Part shown: positions 28,243 through 37,553 of the stretch, in pieces | Layout of the letters: each line of letters starts with the position of its first letter | How positions within the stretch are numbered: the first letter of the stretch is position 1 | Assembly: GCA_964522665.1 (NCBI GenBank) | Contig: CAZFVY010000012.1 | Coordinates: 1 to 64,000 of the forward strand | Reading direction: 5' to 3' | DNA from: CAZFVY01 sp964522665 | Lineage (GTDB): Bacteria > Verrucomicrobiota > Verrucomicrobiia > Limisphaerales > CAZFVY01 | DNA length: 64,000 bases | Translations under genes and position numbers: made by a program | Notes under the pieces: model-generated | The model's database searches: none | Told to the model about the DNA's origin: nothing | What the model saw: only the letters and a program-made list of their open reading frames with translations

Positions 28243-29544
28243 GTGGTTGAGCATGAATGCCCTCGCCTCACGCCGGTCGAGCCTCGCCCGATTCGGTCAG
28301 CTCGAGCGGAACAATCGGCCGCCCTTGGACTCCTAGTCCTATTCTGTATGTGTAATTCCGCGACTCCCGCGCTGGGCCAGGCGCAGCCAACCGGCGCCGA
28401 TTACGTCGCCTTCCGCCTCCCCCCCGAGGCGGAACATTATAATTTTAAGATGGGACGCCTCCGCGCCCGGCTCTCCGGCTCCGCGATGACGGAGTGGACC
28501 GATAATATCAACCTTTCCCAACAGCAGCCGCAAAGCGAACTGACGTTTGGGCCGGACGTCGGCCTCGCCTTCGACTGGCGGCCCACCAGCGAGCAAGACC
28601 TTAAGTTCGACCTCGGCCTCGGCTACCGCTGGCACGTCAACAATCCCAGCCTCGATTCGCTCACCATCGCCCCGACCTCGCGGATCGAGCATCGGATCAT
28701 CGTCGATCACGTCCAATTCTTGTTCCACGACGACTATTCGCTCCAAACCGATCCGACCGAACGCCCGGAAATCAGCGGCGCGCCAGGGACGCTCGTGAAT
28801 TTCAAGCGCTTCAACAATACCACCGGGCTATCGACCTCCTGGAAGCCGATCAAGGATCTCACCTTGGTGGCCAGTTACGACTTCACTTACAATCGCTCGA
28901 TGTCCGGCCAGTTTACCTCCCTGGACCACAACGGCAACGCGCTCGGTAGCGCGCTTTATTACTCGCTCACCCCTCGTTGGATGGTGGGACTGAACCTGGG
29001 CTACTCACTTAACAGCTACCCCCAGCACATCCAGAATGACAGCACGGCCTACTCGATCGGCCCCGTCGTCAGTTTCAAAGCCAGCGAACATTTCCAGGCC
29101 AACGCCTCGGTCGGCTACAGCCGCATCGATTTCGCCCCGACCGGAACAATCACCGATCAATCTCAATCCCGCGGCATCAACTATGTCTTTTGGGTCGATC
29201 ATCGGTTCAATTCGAAAATGCAGCACACGCTGCGAATAAGCGACGTCACCAGCGATGGCCTCGGCAGCAACTTCACCGAGACCACCGCGATCCAGTACGA
29301 ATTCCGCGTCAAGGTTCGCGCCCGGCTCTCCCTCAATCCATCAGTCGTTTATGAGCAGAGCGTCGTCTCCGGCGTCGGCGGCGAGCACGCCAACCGCTAC
29401 CTGCTCAATTTCGGCGCCCAGTGGAACGTGTCGCGACGCTGGGACGTCGGCCTGTCCGGCGCCCACGTCTTGAGAACATCCGATCAATTGAATCACGGAT
29501 ACGCGCAAAACCGGCTGACGCTCACCGTGACCCGCAACTTCTGA
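28243..29544 (+). CDS. outer-membrane beta-barrel protein (putative porin, BBP2-like)
   Basis: 433 residues from a GTG at 28243. A signal peptide (SAALGLLVLFCMCNSATPALGQA) precedes alternating amphipathic strands such as RLSGSAMTEWTDNINLS and KFDLGLGYRWHV. The last residues TLTVTRNF end in Phe, the usual signal for barrel assembly. Proteins of this kind accompany Wza-like exporters in exopolysaccharide clusters and may serve as the outer-membrane exit. It is 6 bases before the wza-like gene. Confidence 0.72.
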   Translation: MVEHECPRLTPVEPRPIRSARAEQSAALGLLVLFCMCNSATPALGQAQPTGADYVAFRLPPEAEHYNFKMGRLRARLSGSAMTEWTDNINLSQQQPQSELTFGPDVGLAFDWRPTSEQDLKFDLGLGYRWHVNNPSLDSLTIAPTSRIEHRIIVDHVQFLFHDDYSLQTDPTERPEISGAPGTLVNFKRFNNTTGLSTSWKPIKDLTLVASYDFTYNRSMSGQFTSLDHNGNALGSALYYSLTPRWMVGLNLGYSLNSYPQHIQNDSTAYSIGPVVSFKASEHFQANASVGYSRIDFAPTGTITDQSQSRGINYVFWVDHRFNSKMQHTLRISDVTSDGLGSNFTETTAIQYEFRVKVRARLSLNPSVVYEQSVVSGVGGEHANRYLLNFGAQWNVSRRWDVGLSGAHVLRTSDQLNHGYAQNRLTLTVTRNF

Positions 29545-29550
29545 TCGCTC

Positions 29551-30207
29551 ATGCTACGCCGCCATCTATCGCACTGTCTGGTCGTCCTGGCCGTCCTGGC
29601 GCGGCTCACGCTCGTGGCCCAAACCAACGCCGCCCAAACCAACGCCGCCGCGGCGATCCCCGCCGGTTTGCAGCTCCGCCTCAACCCGATGGACACGCTC
29701 GTCTATCGCATCGAAGAAGACCCGGTCGAGTCCAAACAGTCCACGGTGGTGGGCGTCAGCGCGGTGGGAGACATCGTCTTCCCGGTCAGCCGCTGCTGCG
29801 CGGAAACGATCACGATCAGCGCCCGCGGGCGCACCCTTGAGGAGGTCAAGCGCGATTTGAAAACCGAATTGGAAGCCAAATACTATGCCAAGGCCACCAT
29901 CGAACTCGAATTGAAGAGTCACAGCGAGAGACCCGGCCAAATCCTCATGTACGGCGCGGTCCGCAACAATCAATTCGAACTGGCCCCCGGCGAGCGCCGC
30001 TCCATCCTCGACGTCGTGCTCAAGTCGATGCCGACGGAATTCGCGAACCTCAAAAAGGTCAAACTCCTGCGCTATGATCCCGTCACCAAGACCATGAAGG
30101 AGCGCATCGTGAACGTCGAAAAGATCAAGAAGGGCGACATCAAAGAAGACGTGCTGCTCCAAGACGGCGACCGGCTCGACGTTACCGAAAGCGCCTTCTC
30201 GTTCTAG
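29551..30207 (+). CDS. polysaccharide export protein, Wza-like
   Basis: 218 residues. After a signal peptide, LNPMDTLVYRIEEDP and the following strands form the Poly_export domain, and ILMYGAVRNNQFEL starts an SLBB-like domain; QDGDRLDVTES is the usual end. There is no lipobox Cys, so unlike Wza it is not a lipoprotein, and it is short, lacking the C-terminal helix that crosses the outer membrane. This fits a periplasmic channel that relies on the separate barrel encoded just before. A small repeat (Q-T-N-A-A twice) marks the N-terminus. Confidence 0.8.
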   Translation: MLRRHLSHCLVVLAVLARLTLVAQTNAAQTNAAAAIPAGLQLRLNPMDTLVYRIEEDPVESKQSTVVGVSAVGDIVFPVSRCCAETITISARGRTLEEVKRDLKTELEAKYYAKATIELELKSHSERPGQILMYGAVRNNQFELAPGERRSILDVVLKSMPTEFANLKKVKLLRYDPVTKTMKERIVNVEKIKKGDIKEDVLLQDGDRLDVTESAFSF

Positions 30208-30215
30208 GTGAAGCG

Positions 30216-32627
30216 ATGAGCGATCCCATCCCCCAACGTCCCAGCACGCCGGCTCCCCGGCTCGGCACGTCGTGGGTCGATCGCGTCAATATCGCGATCC
30301 ATTTCCGGCGTTACTTCAAACTGGTCGCGCGCCGCTGGCTCATCATGCTCGTCTGCGCCACCGTCGGCGCCTCCTATTCGGCCTACAAGGCCTATAAGAC
30401 GCCCTACATGTATCGCGCGATTTCGGTCATCGGCTTCGCGCTCAAGGTGCAAACCGCCAACAACAATAAAGTCCAGGTCCTGGAGGCGATGGACAAGTAC
30501 CACGAGACACAACTGCAGTTCATGCAAAGCTCGGTCGTGCTTTCCAAGGTCGAAGAAAAAATGAACGCCGGCGGCGCTCCCTTGGGTCCCACGCCGCTCC
30601 ACTACGCCAGTCCCTCACCGGGCAAAGGCTCGACGTTTCTGCTGATGGTGGATAGCACCGATTTTTACTACGCCAGCCGCTACGCCAGCAATTGGGCTCA
30701 CGCCTTCATCGATTTCAAAAAATCCCAGTTTGAAACCAGCCTCGGCCACTCGGCCGTCGCGACGGAGGAAGAGCGGAATACCTACGAGAAAAAACTGGCC
30801 AAGGCCCGCTCCGACCTCGAGCGCTTCCAAATCGAGCATAACATTGGCAGCGTCAAAGACACCTTGACCGGCGCCGAGCAGCGCCTCGAAAAACTCCTCG
30901 ACGAATCTTACGGCCTCTCGACCCAGCGCGAACGTCTCGAGAACAACACTCGCGAAGACATCGCCAACGGCGCCCTGATGGAGCGCCCCAAAAAAGCCTC
31001 CGACGTCACCGGCCCGACCCCGGCCGCGACGGCCAGCCAGGACACTACCGACCCGATGGCGAAGTTCGCCGGCCAATCCAAATACCGCGACCTCAAGCTC
31101 CAGATTCGCAAGGACGAGTCGGACCTTCAGAGCCACGCGGCGACGCTCCGGCCGGGCCACCCCTTCATGGTCAATCTGCGCCACGAAGTCGATCAATTGA
31201 AGCAGGAGTTGAATTTTCAACTCGACCTGATCGAGGAGGAACGGCTGGCCCACATCAAATCGCTCAAAGAGCAGGAAGCCGCGATCAAGCCCGAGATTGA
31301 ACGGATGCGCGGTCAAGTCCTGCAACTGGGCAAGATTCAGAATGACTACGACCGCTTGATCGATGAGGAAAAAAACGTCCGCACGATCCTCGATGGCCTG
31401 CGCAAAAGCCTGCAATCGTTCGACCTCGCCACCGGCGACGAAGGCCAGTTCAGCATCATCGAGGAAGGCGTCGGCTCGCCCATGACGATCACTCCCCAGC
31501 GCTCGCGTCGCATTCTCAACGGCCTCCTCGCCGGCCTCGGCGCGGGGCTGGCCATCGTTTACTTTCTCAACCGCCTGGACGACCGCCTCGAACTGGCGGA
31601 AGACGTCGAGGCCGCGCTCGACCAGCCCGTGCTGGGGCAGATTCCCCAAGTGGACACCAAGACCCTGGCCGGTGGGCCGCTGCTGGTCACCCGCATGCAT
31701 CAGCACGACATGTTCGTCGAGGCGATTCGCGGCGTCCGTTCCGCGATCATGCTCGGCACCGAGCCGGGCAGCCGCCAGGTGATCCTCGTCTCCAGCGCCG
31801 TCCCCGGCGACGGCAAGACGACCTTTACCGTCAATTTCGCCGTCACCCTGGCCCTCGCCAACCACCGCGTCCTGCTCGTCGAAGCCGACCTTCGCCGCGG
31901 CAATGTCCACGGCTTCTTCGGCCAGCCGCGCGAACCAGGCCTGACCGACGTCCTCACTGGTCAGATTCATTGGCAGGATGTCACCCGCGAGACCGAACTG
32001 GACGCGTTGCGCGTCATCACCTCGGGCGCGCTCCCGCCCAATCCCGGCGAACTGCTCGGCGGCCCGATCATGCGCGAGTTCGTGAGCGAGGCGCGGACGG
32101 AGTATGATTACATCGTTTTTGACTGCCCGCCGCTGACCGCCATCGACGACACGTTTTGCCTGGCCGGCTTATCGGATGGCATTCTCTTCGTCGTCCGCGC
32201 CGGCCAAACCTCGATTCGCTTCGCCAAGAACGCCCTGGACGCCGTTCGCCATCGCGGCGCGCGCATTCTCGGCATCGTCCTAAACGGCATTACCCCTGAT
32301 AATCCGTACTATTATTACAATTACTATTATCATTCGTACTACAACGAAAAGGACGACTCCAAGCCGGTTCTGCCTCCCAACCGCCACCAGCCGGCGTCAA
32401 AGATGGCGAGCCGCAAGAATCCGACCCGCAAGGCCGTTTCCATCGAAGCCAGCGCGAAAGCGAAGGCCGGCCAGCCCGTTTCGACGAGCATCATGCTCTC
32501 CGAGTCCCACGCCAAGGCGCAGGAATACCGCGCCCGCCGCGGCTCACCCGAGACCCCGAGCCTCCATCAGGCCGATCCCGCGCGCGTCAAGCCGGAGCCG
32601 CCGGCCGGCCCGCTAATGCCCAGTTAA
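30216..32627 (+). CDS. chain-length regulator fused to tyrosine autokinase (Wzc-like)
   Basis: 803 residues. The N-terminal Wzz domain has a membrane helix near residues 43-60, a long coiled coil in the periplasm (about 180-410) and a second helix near 435 before the cytoplasmic BY-kinase. Kinase motifs: Walker A SAVPGDGKTT, Walker A' LLVEADLRRG, Walker B YIVFDCPP. A Tyr cluster YYYYNYYYHSYY (residues 698-709) is the autophosphorylation tail. Such kinases set polymer length by cycling between phosphorylated and open states. Unusually, a basic, disordered 94-residue tail follows the cluster; in most family members the cluster is at the very end. Confidence 0.9.
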   Translation: MSDPIPQRPSTPAPRLGTSWVDRVNIAIHFRRYFKLVARRWLIMLVCATVGASYSAYKAYKTPYMYRAISVIGFALKVQTANNNKVQVLEAMDKYHETQLQFMQSSVVLSKVEEKMNAGGAPLGPTPLHYASPSPGKGSTFLLMVDSTDFYYASRYASNWAHAFIDFKKSQFETSLGHSAVATEEERNTYEKKLAKARSDLERFQIEHNIGSVKDTLTGAEQRLEKLLDESYGLSTQRERLENNTREDIANGALMERPKKASDVTGPTPAATASQDTTDPMAKFAGQSKYRDLKLQIRKDESDLQSHAATLRPGHPFMVNLRHEVDQLKQELNFQLDLIEEERLAHIKSLKEQEAAIKPEIERMRGQVLQLGKIQNDYDRLIDEEKNVRTILDGLRKSLQSFDLATGDEGQFSIIEEGVGSPMTITPQRSRRILNGLLAGLGAGLAIVYFLNRLDDRLELAEDVEAALDQPVLGQIPQVDTKTLAGGPLLVTRMHQHDMFVEAIRGVRSAIMLGTEPGSRQVILVSSAVPGDGKTTFTVNFAVTLALANHRVLLVEADLRRGNVHGFFGQPREPGLTDVLTGQIHWQDVTRETELDALRVITSGALPPNPGELLGGPIMREFVSEARTEYDYIVFDCPPLTAIDDTFCLAGLSDGILFVVRAGQTSIRFAKNALDAVRHRGARILGIVLNGITPDNPYYYYNYYYHSYYNEKDDSKPVLPPNRHQPASKMASRKNPTRKAVSIEASAKAKAGQPVSTSIMLSESHAKAQEYRARRGSPETPSLHQADPARVKPEPPAGPLMPS

Positions 32628-32633
32628 GACCCA

Positions 32634-35150
32634 ATGGGCACGCTGCGCCGGTATTATCCCTGGCTGCTCGGCCTGGCGCTGGCGCCGCTGCTCTTTGGCT
32701 CCGTCAATCCAGAAGCGCAAGCCGTGGTCGGCGCGCTGTTCGGGATCAGCCTCTTTCTGCTGGCCTCCAAATCCGGCCCGCGGCCCGATTCGTTCTCGCC
32801 CCCGGCCTGGAGTTATCTGGCCATCTTCGTTTTGCTGCTGCCTCTGATCCCGCTACCGGCCGCGTTGGTGCAATGGATCGATCCCCAACGCTTCGCGCTG
32901 GCCCGTGACTTTCCCCTCGAACCAGAAGCGCTCCCAACCTGGCTCACGCTCTCGGTCTCACCGGCTGGAACCGTGCAACGCCTCTGGGAATTATCGCTCC
33001 TGGTCGCCTGCTTTTGCCTGGCCCGTCGCGGCGCGGCGCATCCGGGGCTACTGCCCCGTCTAGCGTTGGCGATCGCCGGCGCCATGCTTCTGCTCGCCGG
33101 GAGCGAACTCTGGTACCGCTGGCAGGGCCGCGGCTCAGTCCTGGGTCTATGGAAGTTCTCCTGGGGCCAACCGGGCGGCACATTTGCCAATCGGAATGAT
33201 TTTGCGAATTGGCTCTACCTGGGCGCCCTGTTCTGCCTCGGCTTGCTATTGCGGGCCTGGCAACCGTTGCTCTCCGCCCGTCCGCCTGGTCTGGCGCCGC
33301 GGCCGATTCCGCTGGCGCTGCTCATTCCAATTTGTCTGGCCGTGCTGCTCGCGATTGGAATGGCCGCGGCCAGCGGTTCCCGCGGGGGACTGATGGCGTT
33401 CGCGGTCGGTGGTCTGGCGTGGCTCGTCCTCCTGCGACAGCGCTCGCGCCAGCGCGGCCGCTGGGTCGGAATCGGCCTGGGAGCATTCGTGACGATCGTT
33501 CTCATCCTCGCGGCCGGAGGATTCCTCTTCGATCGTCTGGCCTTGGCCAAAGCCGACCTCGGCGGCCGCTACCCGAAACTGGACATCTGGCTCCAATCAT
33601 GGCGGTTGTTTTGCCAATTCCCCTGGTTCGGAACCGGCCCCGGGACCTTCGTCACCGCCTTCAATCATTTTAAATCCGGCGGAGGGGCGCAGACCTTTTG
33701 GCACGCGGAAAACGATTACGTGCAACAGTTGGTCGAAACCGGCTTGACGGGCGCGCTGGTCTTCGGCGTGTTGGGGCGGCGCTGGATCGCGGGAACCCTC
33801 GCCGCCGCGTCGCGCGAGCGTTTCACCGAGCCGGAGTTATTGCTCGGCGCCGTCGCCGGCCTGGCCGCGTTCGCCGCGCACGCCGCGGTCGAATTTGTCT
33901 TTCAAATCACCGCGAACGCGCTCCTGGCCGCCACCTTCCTCGGCGTGGTGGCCGGCGCCCGCGATCAAGCGCGCGCCCCGATCGTCGTGCCCGCCCCCAC
34001 CCGCGCCCGCCTCCTGGCCAATCTCGCGGCCGCCGGCGCCCTCCTCGCCGCCGCGGCGCTGCAAGGCGTCGCCTTTGTTGATTCGTGGTCGGCTCATCGC
34101 GACGCCGCGGCGGGCGCGCCGCGGGCGGCCGGGGACAAATTGCGGCATTCACTGCAATTATGGCCGTGGGCGCCCGGCCGCGCGATCGCCTTGCTCCGCG
34201 CCGAGGCCGCCGCCATGGCCAACGAGCCGCGTGACCGTCAACTCGCCCGCGCGGTCGAAGCGCGCGCCGAGTTCGCCGCCAGCCTGTCCCGCGACCCGCT
34301 CAATTGGGAGCTCCGCCTGGAGCGCGCGCTCTTCGACGTCGCTTACTCCACCAATCTGGTCCGCGCGTTGGTCGAAACCCGGGAACTGATCCGGCTGAAC
34401 CCGCTGCAGACTCAACTGCCGCTTTACCTCGCGCGCGCCTGGGCTCCCGTGGACCGCGACGTCGCCCTCGCCCTCGCGCGCGGCGCCGACCTCTCCGACG
34501 CCAACCGCCTCGCGGACGCCCTGGCGCTGAGTTGGAGCCTTACCGCCTCCCCCGCGCTCCTCTGGTCGCTCACCCCGGCCACCACTGACGGACTCACGAG
34601 CCTCGGCGATTTTGCGCTCGAGCGGCGCCTCTTTCCTCTCGCGGTCGAGGCCTTTCAAATGGTGGCTCGCCAGGCGCCATCCGTGGAACTCGCCCGCCGC
34701 TTTCTTCAGGCCCGCCGGCCGGATTTGGTCGCCTCGATGTTCCCGACGGAGCCGAGCGCCCCGTCCGCGAAACTGGTCTTGGCCCGGGCCGAGGCTCAAC
34801 TCGGACACTACGCCGATTCGATCCGATTATCGCAATCGCTTTGGACGGCGAGCCGCCTAAGCGCCCGTATCCTGGCCCGCGCGACCGTGACCACGCCGCT
34901 CGCGGCGCTCGAAGAACAGCGAAAAACCGCCCCGAACGACCCCGCCGTCGCGCTGCAATTGGGTGAAAAGATGCTGGAATTATCGCCCAGTGAGCGGAAC
35001 CTCCCGATCCTCAACCAGCTCGCGCAACAATTCCCCGCCGAACCCCGCCTGCTCTGGCTGGTTTTCGTGACGCAATCCGACCGTCTTGATTTCCCGTCGG
35101 CGGCGCAAACCGCGCTTCAATTGGCCGCCCGCGCGCTCGGCGAGGAGTAA
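32634..35150 (+). CDS. O-antigen ligase-like membrane polymerase with repeat-rich C-terminus
   Basis: 838 residues. The N-terminal half has about 11 membrane helices and the Wzy_C motifs PGGTFANRNDFANWL and FPWFGTGPGTFVTAFNHFK, which belong to ligases or polymerases that join polysaccharide units in the periplasm. The C-terminal half (from about residue 480) is soluble, Ala/Leu-rich and helical, with TPR-like spacing. It is the last gene of the operon, 6 bases after the kinase. The sugar-assembling glycosyltransferases are not here. Confidence 0.82.
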   Translation: MGTLRRYYPWLLGLALAPLLFGSVNPEAQAVVGALFGISLFLLASKSGPRPDSFSPPAWSYLAIFVLLLPLIPLPAALVQWIDPQRFALARDFPLEPEALPTWLTLSVSPAGTVQRLWELSLLVACFCLARRGAAHPGLLPRLALAIAGAMLLLAGSELWYRWQGRGSVLGLWKFSWGQPGGTFANRNDFANWLYLGALFCLGLLLRAWQPLLSARPPGLAPRPIPLALLIPICLAVLLAIGMAAASGSRGGLMAFAVGGLAWLVLLRQRSRQRGRWVGIGLGAFVTIVLILAAGGFLFDRLALAKADLGGRYPKLDIWLQSWRLFCQFPWFGTGPGTFVTAFNHFKSGGGAQTFWHAENDYVQQLVETGLTGALVFGVLGRRWIAGTLAAASRERFTEPELLLGAVAGLAAFAAHAAVEFVFQITANALLAATFLGVVAGARDQARAPIVVPAPTRARLLANLAAAGALLAAAALQGVAFVDSWSAHRDAAAGAPRAAGDKLRHSLQLWPWAPGRAIALLRAEAAAMANEPRDRQLARAVEARAEFAASLSRDPLNWELRLERALFDVAYSTNLVRALVETRELIRLNPLQTQLPLYLARAWAPVDRDVALALARGADLSDANRLADALALSWSLTASPALLWSLTPATTDGLTSLGDFALERRLFPLAVEAFQMVARQAPSVELARRFLQARRPDLVASMFPTEPSAPSAKLVLARAEAQLGHYADSIRLSQSLWTASRLSARILARATVTTPLAALEEQRKTAPNDPAVALQLGEKMLELSPSERNLPILNQLAQQFPAEPRLLWLVFVTQSDRLDFPSAAQTALQLAARALGEE

Positions 35151-35366
35151 GGCGTCGCGAAAAAATAACCTGGGCCGGTATGACGCCGACTTTTTGCCCG
35201 CGGGCGAGGCGCGAACGCGGCGCATATCCGCAAGGATCTGTAACGAGTGAGCAACGACGACAACGGACAAAAGGACCAGCCAGAATGCCCAAGTTGTTTT
35301 TTCGCGAGGCCTAACGTCCCCGGCGCCGGATTGACGAACGGCCGCGATTGGTTTCACAATCCCGGC

Positions 35367-37538
35367 ATGGAACCGGACTCCGCGCGCCTGCTGGCCCTGC
35401 TGAAACAATACTTCGGCTTCGCCTCGTTTCGCCCGCTCCAGGAAGAAATCATCCGCGCCGCGCTCGCCGGCCAGGACGTCTTCGCGCTGCTGCCGACCGG
35501 CGGCGGCAAGTCACTCTGTTTCCAACTCCCGGCCCTCGTCCGCCCCGGGCTGACCGTGGTGATTTCGCCGCTCATCGCGTTGATGAAGGACCAGGTGGAC
35601 GCGCTGACGGAGAGCGGCGTGCCCGCGACGTTTTTGAACTCGTCCCTCGCCGCCGGCGAATCCCGCCCGCGCCTGCGCGGCCTGCACAATGGCGAGTATC
35701 GCCTGCTCTACGTCGCCCCGGAACGACTGATGTTGTCCGGCTTCCTCGACGATCTGGAACGGTGGAACGTCAATCTCATCGCGATCGATGAGGCCCATTG
35801 CATCAGCGAATGGGGCCACGACTTCCGGCCCGAGTATCGCCAGATTGCGAGCTTGCGCGCGCGGTTCGCGAAGGCGCCCTTTATGGCGCTGACGGCGACC
35901 GCCACCGAACGGGTGCGCACCGACATCGTCCAGCAACTCAGCCTGCGCGACCCCCGGCTTTTCGTCGCCAGTTTCAACCGGCCCAATCTCACCTACCGGG
36001 TCGAGCCGAAGAGCGGCGCGTACGAGCAGACGCTCGGCTTTATCCGCGCGCGTCCACGCGAGAGCGGCATCGTTTACTGCCAATCCCGCAAGACCGCGGA
36101 AAGCGTCGCCCAGAAGCTGAATGAGGATGGCATCCCGGCGCGCCCCTACCACGCCGGCCTCGCCAGCGAAGAGCGGGCGCGCAATCAGGAACTTTTCCTC
36201 CGCGATGAGACGCGCGTGGTGTGCGCCACCATCGCCTTCGGCATGGGCATCAACAAGCCGAACGTCCGCTTCGTCATCCATTACGACCTGCCGAAAAACG
36301 TCGAAGGCTACTATCAGGAGACCGGCCGCGCCGGCCGGGACGGACTGCCGGGGGAATGTCTCCTCCTCTTCAGCGCCGGCGACGTCGTCAAGCAGAAGGG
36401 TTTCATCGAAGAGAAGACCGATCCGCGCGAGCAGCGGATCGCGCGGGAGCAATTGCAACAAATCGTGCATTACGCGGAGATGTCCGAATGCCGCCGCGCC
36501 TCGCTCCTCGATTATTTCGGCGAGGAATACCCGGAAACCAACTGCGGCGGGTGCGACAATTGCCTCACTCCCCGCGCCACCTACGACGGCACCCTGGCCG
36601 CCCAGAAGTTCTTATCGTGCGTCTATCGGATCCGGGAGCGCAGCGGGTTCGGCGTCGGCCTCAACCACCTGATCGAGGTTCTCACCGGCGCCGACACCGA
36701 GAAGATCCGCCACTGGGGACACGCCCAACTTTCCACCTATGGCATCGGCAAGGAGACCGGCCGCGCGGAATGGGCCGCGATCGGCCGCGAGTTGATCCGC
36801 CTCGGCTTGCTCGCCCAGACAACCGACAAGTATCCCGTCGTGCAACTCACCGACGAAGGCCGTGAATTCCTGAAACGCCGCCGCACGGTCCAACTCACCC
36901 GCCCGATCGCCGCCGTCACCAAACCGGCGCCGCACGCCGGCGAAATCAGTTGCGACGAAAACCTGTTCGAGCGCCTGCGCGCCTTGCGCAAGCGCCTGGC
37001 GGACGAGCGGGGCGTGCCGCCCTACATCGTCTTCTCCGACGTTTCGCTGCGCCAGATGGCGCGCCTGTACCCGCAAAACGAAAGTGAATTCACCCGCGTC
37101 AGCGGCGTCGGGGCGAAAAAACTGCGCGAATTCGGCGCCGCTTTCCTGGCGGAAATCACCGCCTATCTCGCCGCCAACGCGCGCCAGATCTTCCTCGATG
37201 AAGAGCCCGCCACGCCAACCCCCGCCGTCGTTCGCGCCCGGCTGAACGACACCACCCGCGAAACGTTGAAACGCTTCCGCGACGGCCACAGCGTGGCCGA
37301 CATCGCCAGTCACCGCGGGTTGACGACCGGCACGATCTTCACGCACCTCGCCGTCGCCGCCGAGGCGGGCGAAGCCGTCCCGCTGGACCTCCTGTTGACG
37401 CCCGCGCAACAAGCGGAGATCGCGGCCGCGGGCGCCAAATCGGGCTGGAGCAACCTCACCGCCGCGCGCGAGGCGCTGGGCGGCCGCTACGACTTTGGCC
37501 TCCTGCGCGTCTTCCGCGCGGTCCGGCGGAAACCGTAG
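35367..37538 (+). CDS. recQ: ATP-dependent DNA helicase RecQ
   Basis: 723 residues from the ATG at 35367; the 40 upstream codons lack family features. RecQ unwinds DNA with 3'-5' polarity in recombination repair. Motifs: FGFASFRPLQEEII, Walker A LPTGGGKSLCF, DEAH box IDEAHCISEWGHDFRP, TATATERVR, and motif VI QETGRAGRDG. The zinc-binding segment has C-R-R-A-S and CGGCDNC. An RQC and an HRDC domain follow, then a C-terminal HTH_40-like segment (VADIASHRGLTTGTIFTHL) present in many long bacterial RecQs. Confidence 0.95.
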   Translation: MEPDSARLLALLKQYFGFASFRPLQEEIIRAALAGQDVFALLPTGGGKSLCFQLPALVRPGLTVVISPLIALMKDQVDALTESGVPATFLNSSLAAGESRPRLRGLHNGEYRLLYVAPERLMLSGFLDDLERWNVNLIAIDEAHCISEWGHDFRPEYRQIASLRARFAKAPFMALTATATERVRTDIVQQLSLRDPRLFVASFNRPNLTYRVEPKSGAYEQTLGFIRARPRESGIVYCQSRKTAESVAQKLNEDGIPARPYHAGLASEERARNQELFLRDETRVVCATIAFGMGINKPNVRFVIHYDLPKNVEGYYQETGRAGRDGLPGECLLLFSAGDVVKQKGFIEEKTDPREQRIAREQLQQIVHYAEMSECRRASLLDYFGEEYPETNCGGCDNCLTPRATYDGTLAAQKFLSCVYRIRERSGFGVGLNHLIEVLTGADTEKIRHWGHAQLSTYGIGKETGRAEWAAIGRELIRLGLLAQTTDKYPVVQLTDEGREFLKRRRTVQLTRPIAAVTKPAPHAGEISCDENLFERLRALRKRLADERGVPPYIVFSDVSLRQMARLYPQNESEFTRVSGVGAKKLREFGAAFLAEITAYLAANARQIFLDEEPATPTPAVVRARLNDTTRETLKRFRDGHSVADIASHRGLTTGTIFTHLAVAAEAGEAVPLDLLLTPAQQAEIAAAGAKSGWSNLTAAREALGGRYDFGLLRVFRAVRRKP

Positions 37539-37553
37539 CTCCGCCGGCTTCGC

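Noticed and set aside
30615..31970. 451-codon open frame on the minus strand opposite the Wzc-like kinase
   Set aside because: It mirrors a strongly supported gene; GC-rich codon use keeps the opposite frame open. No motif is present.
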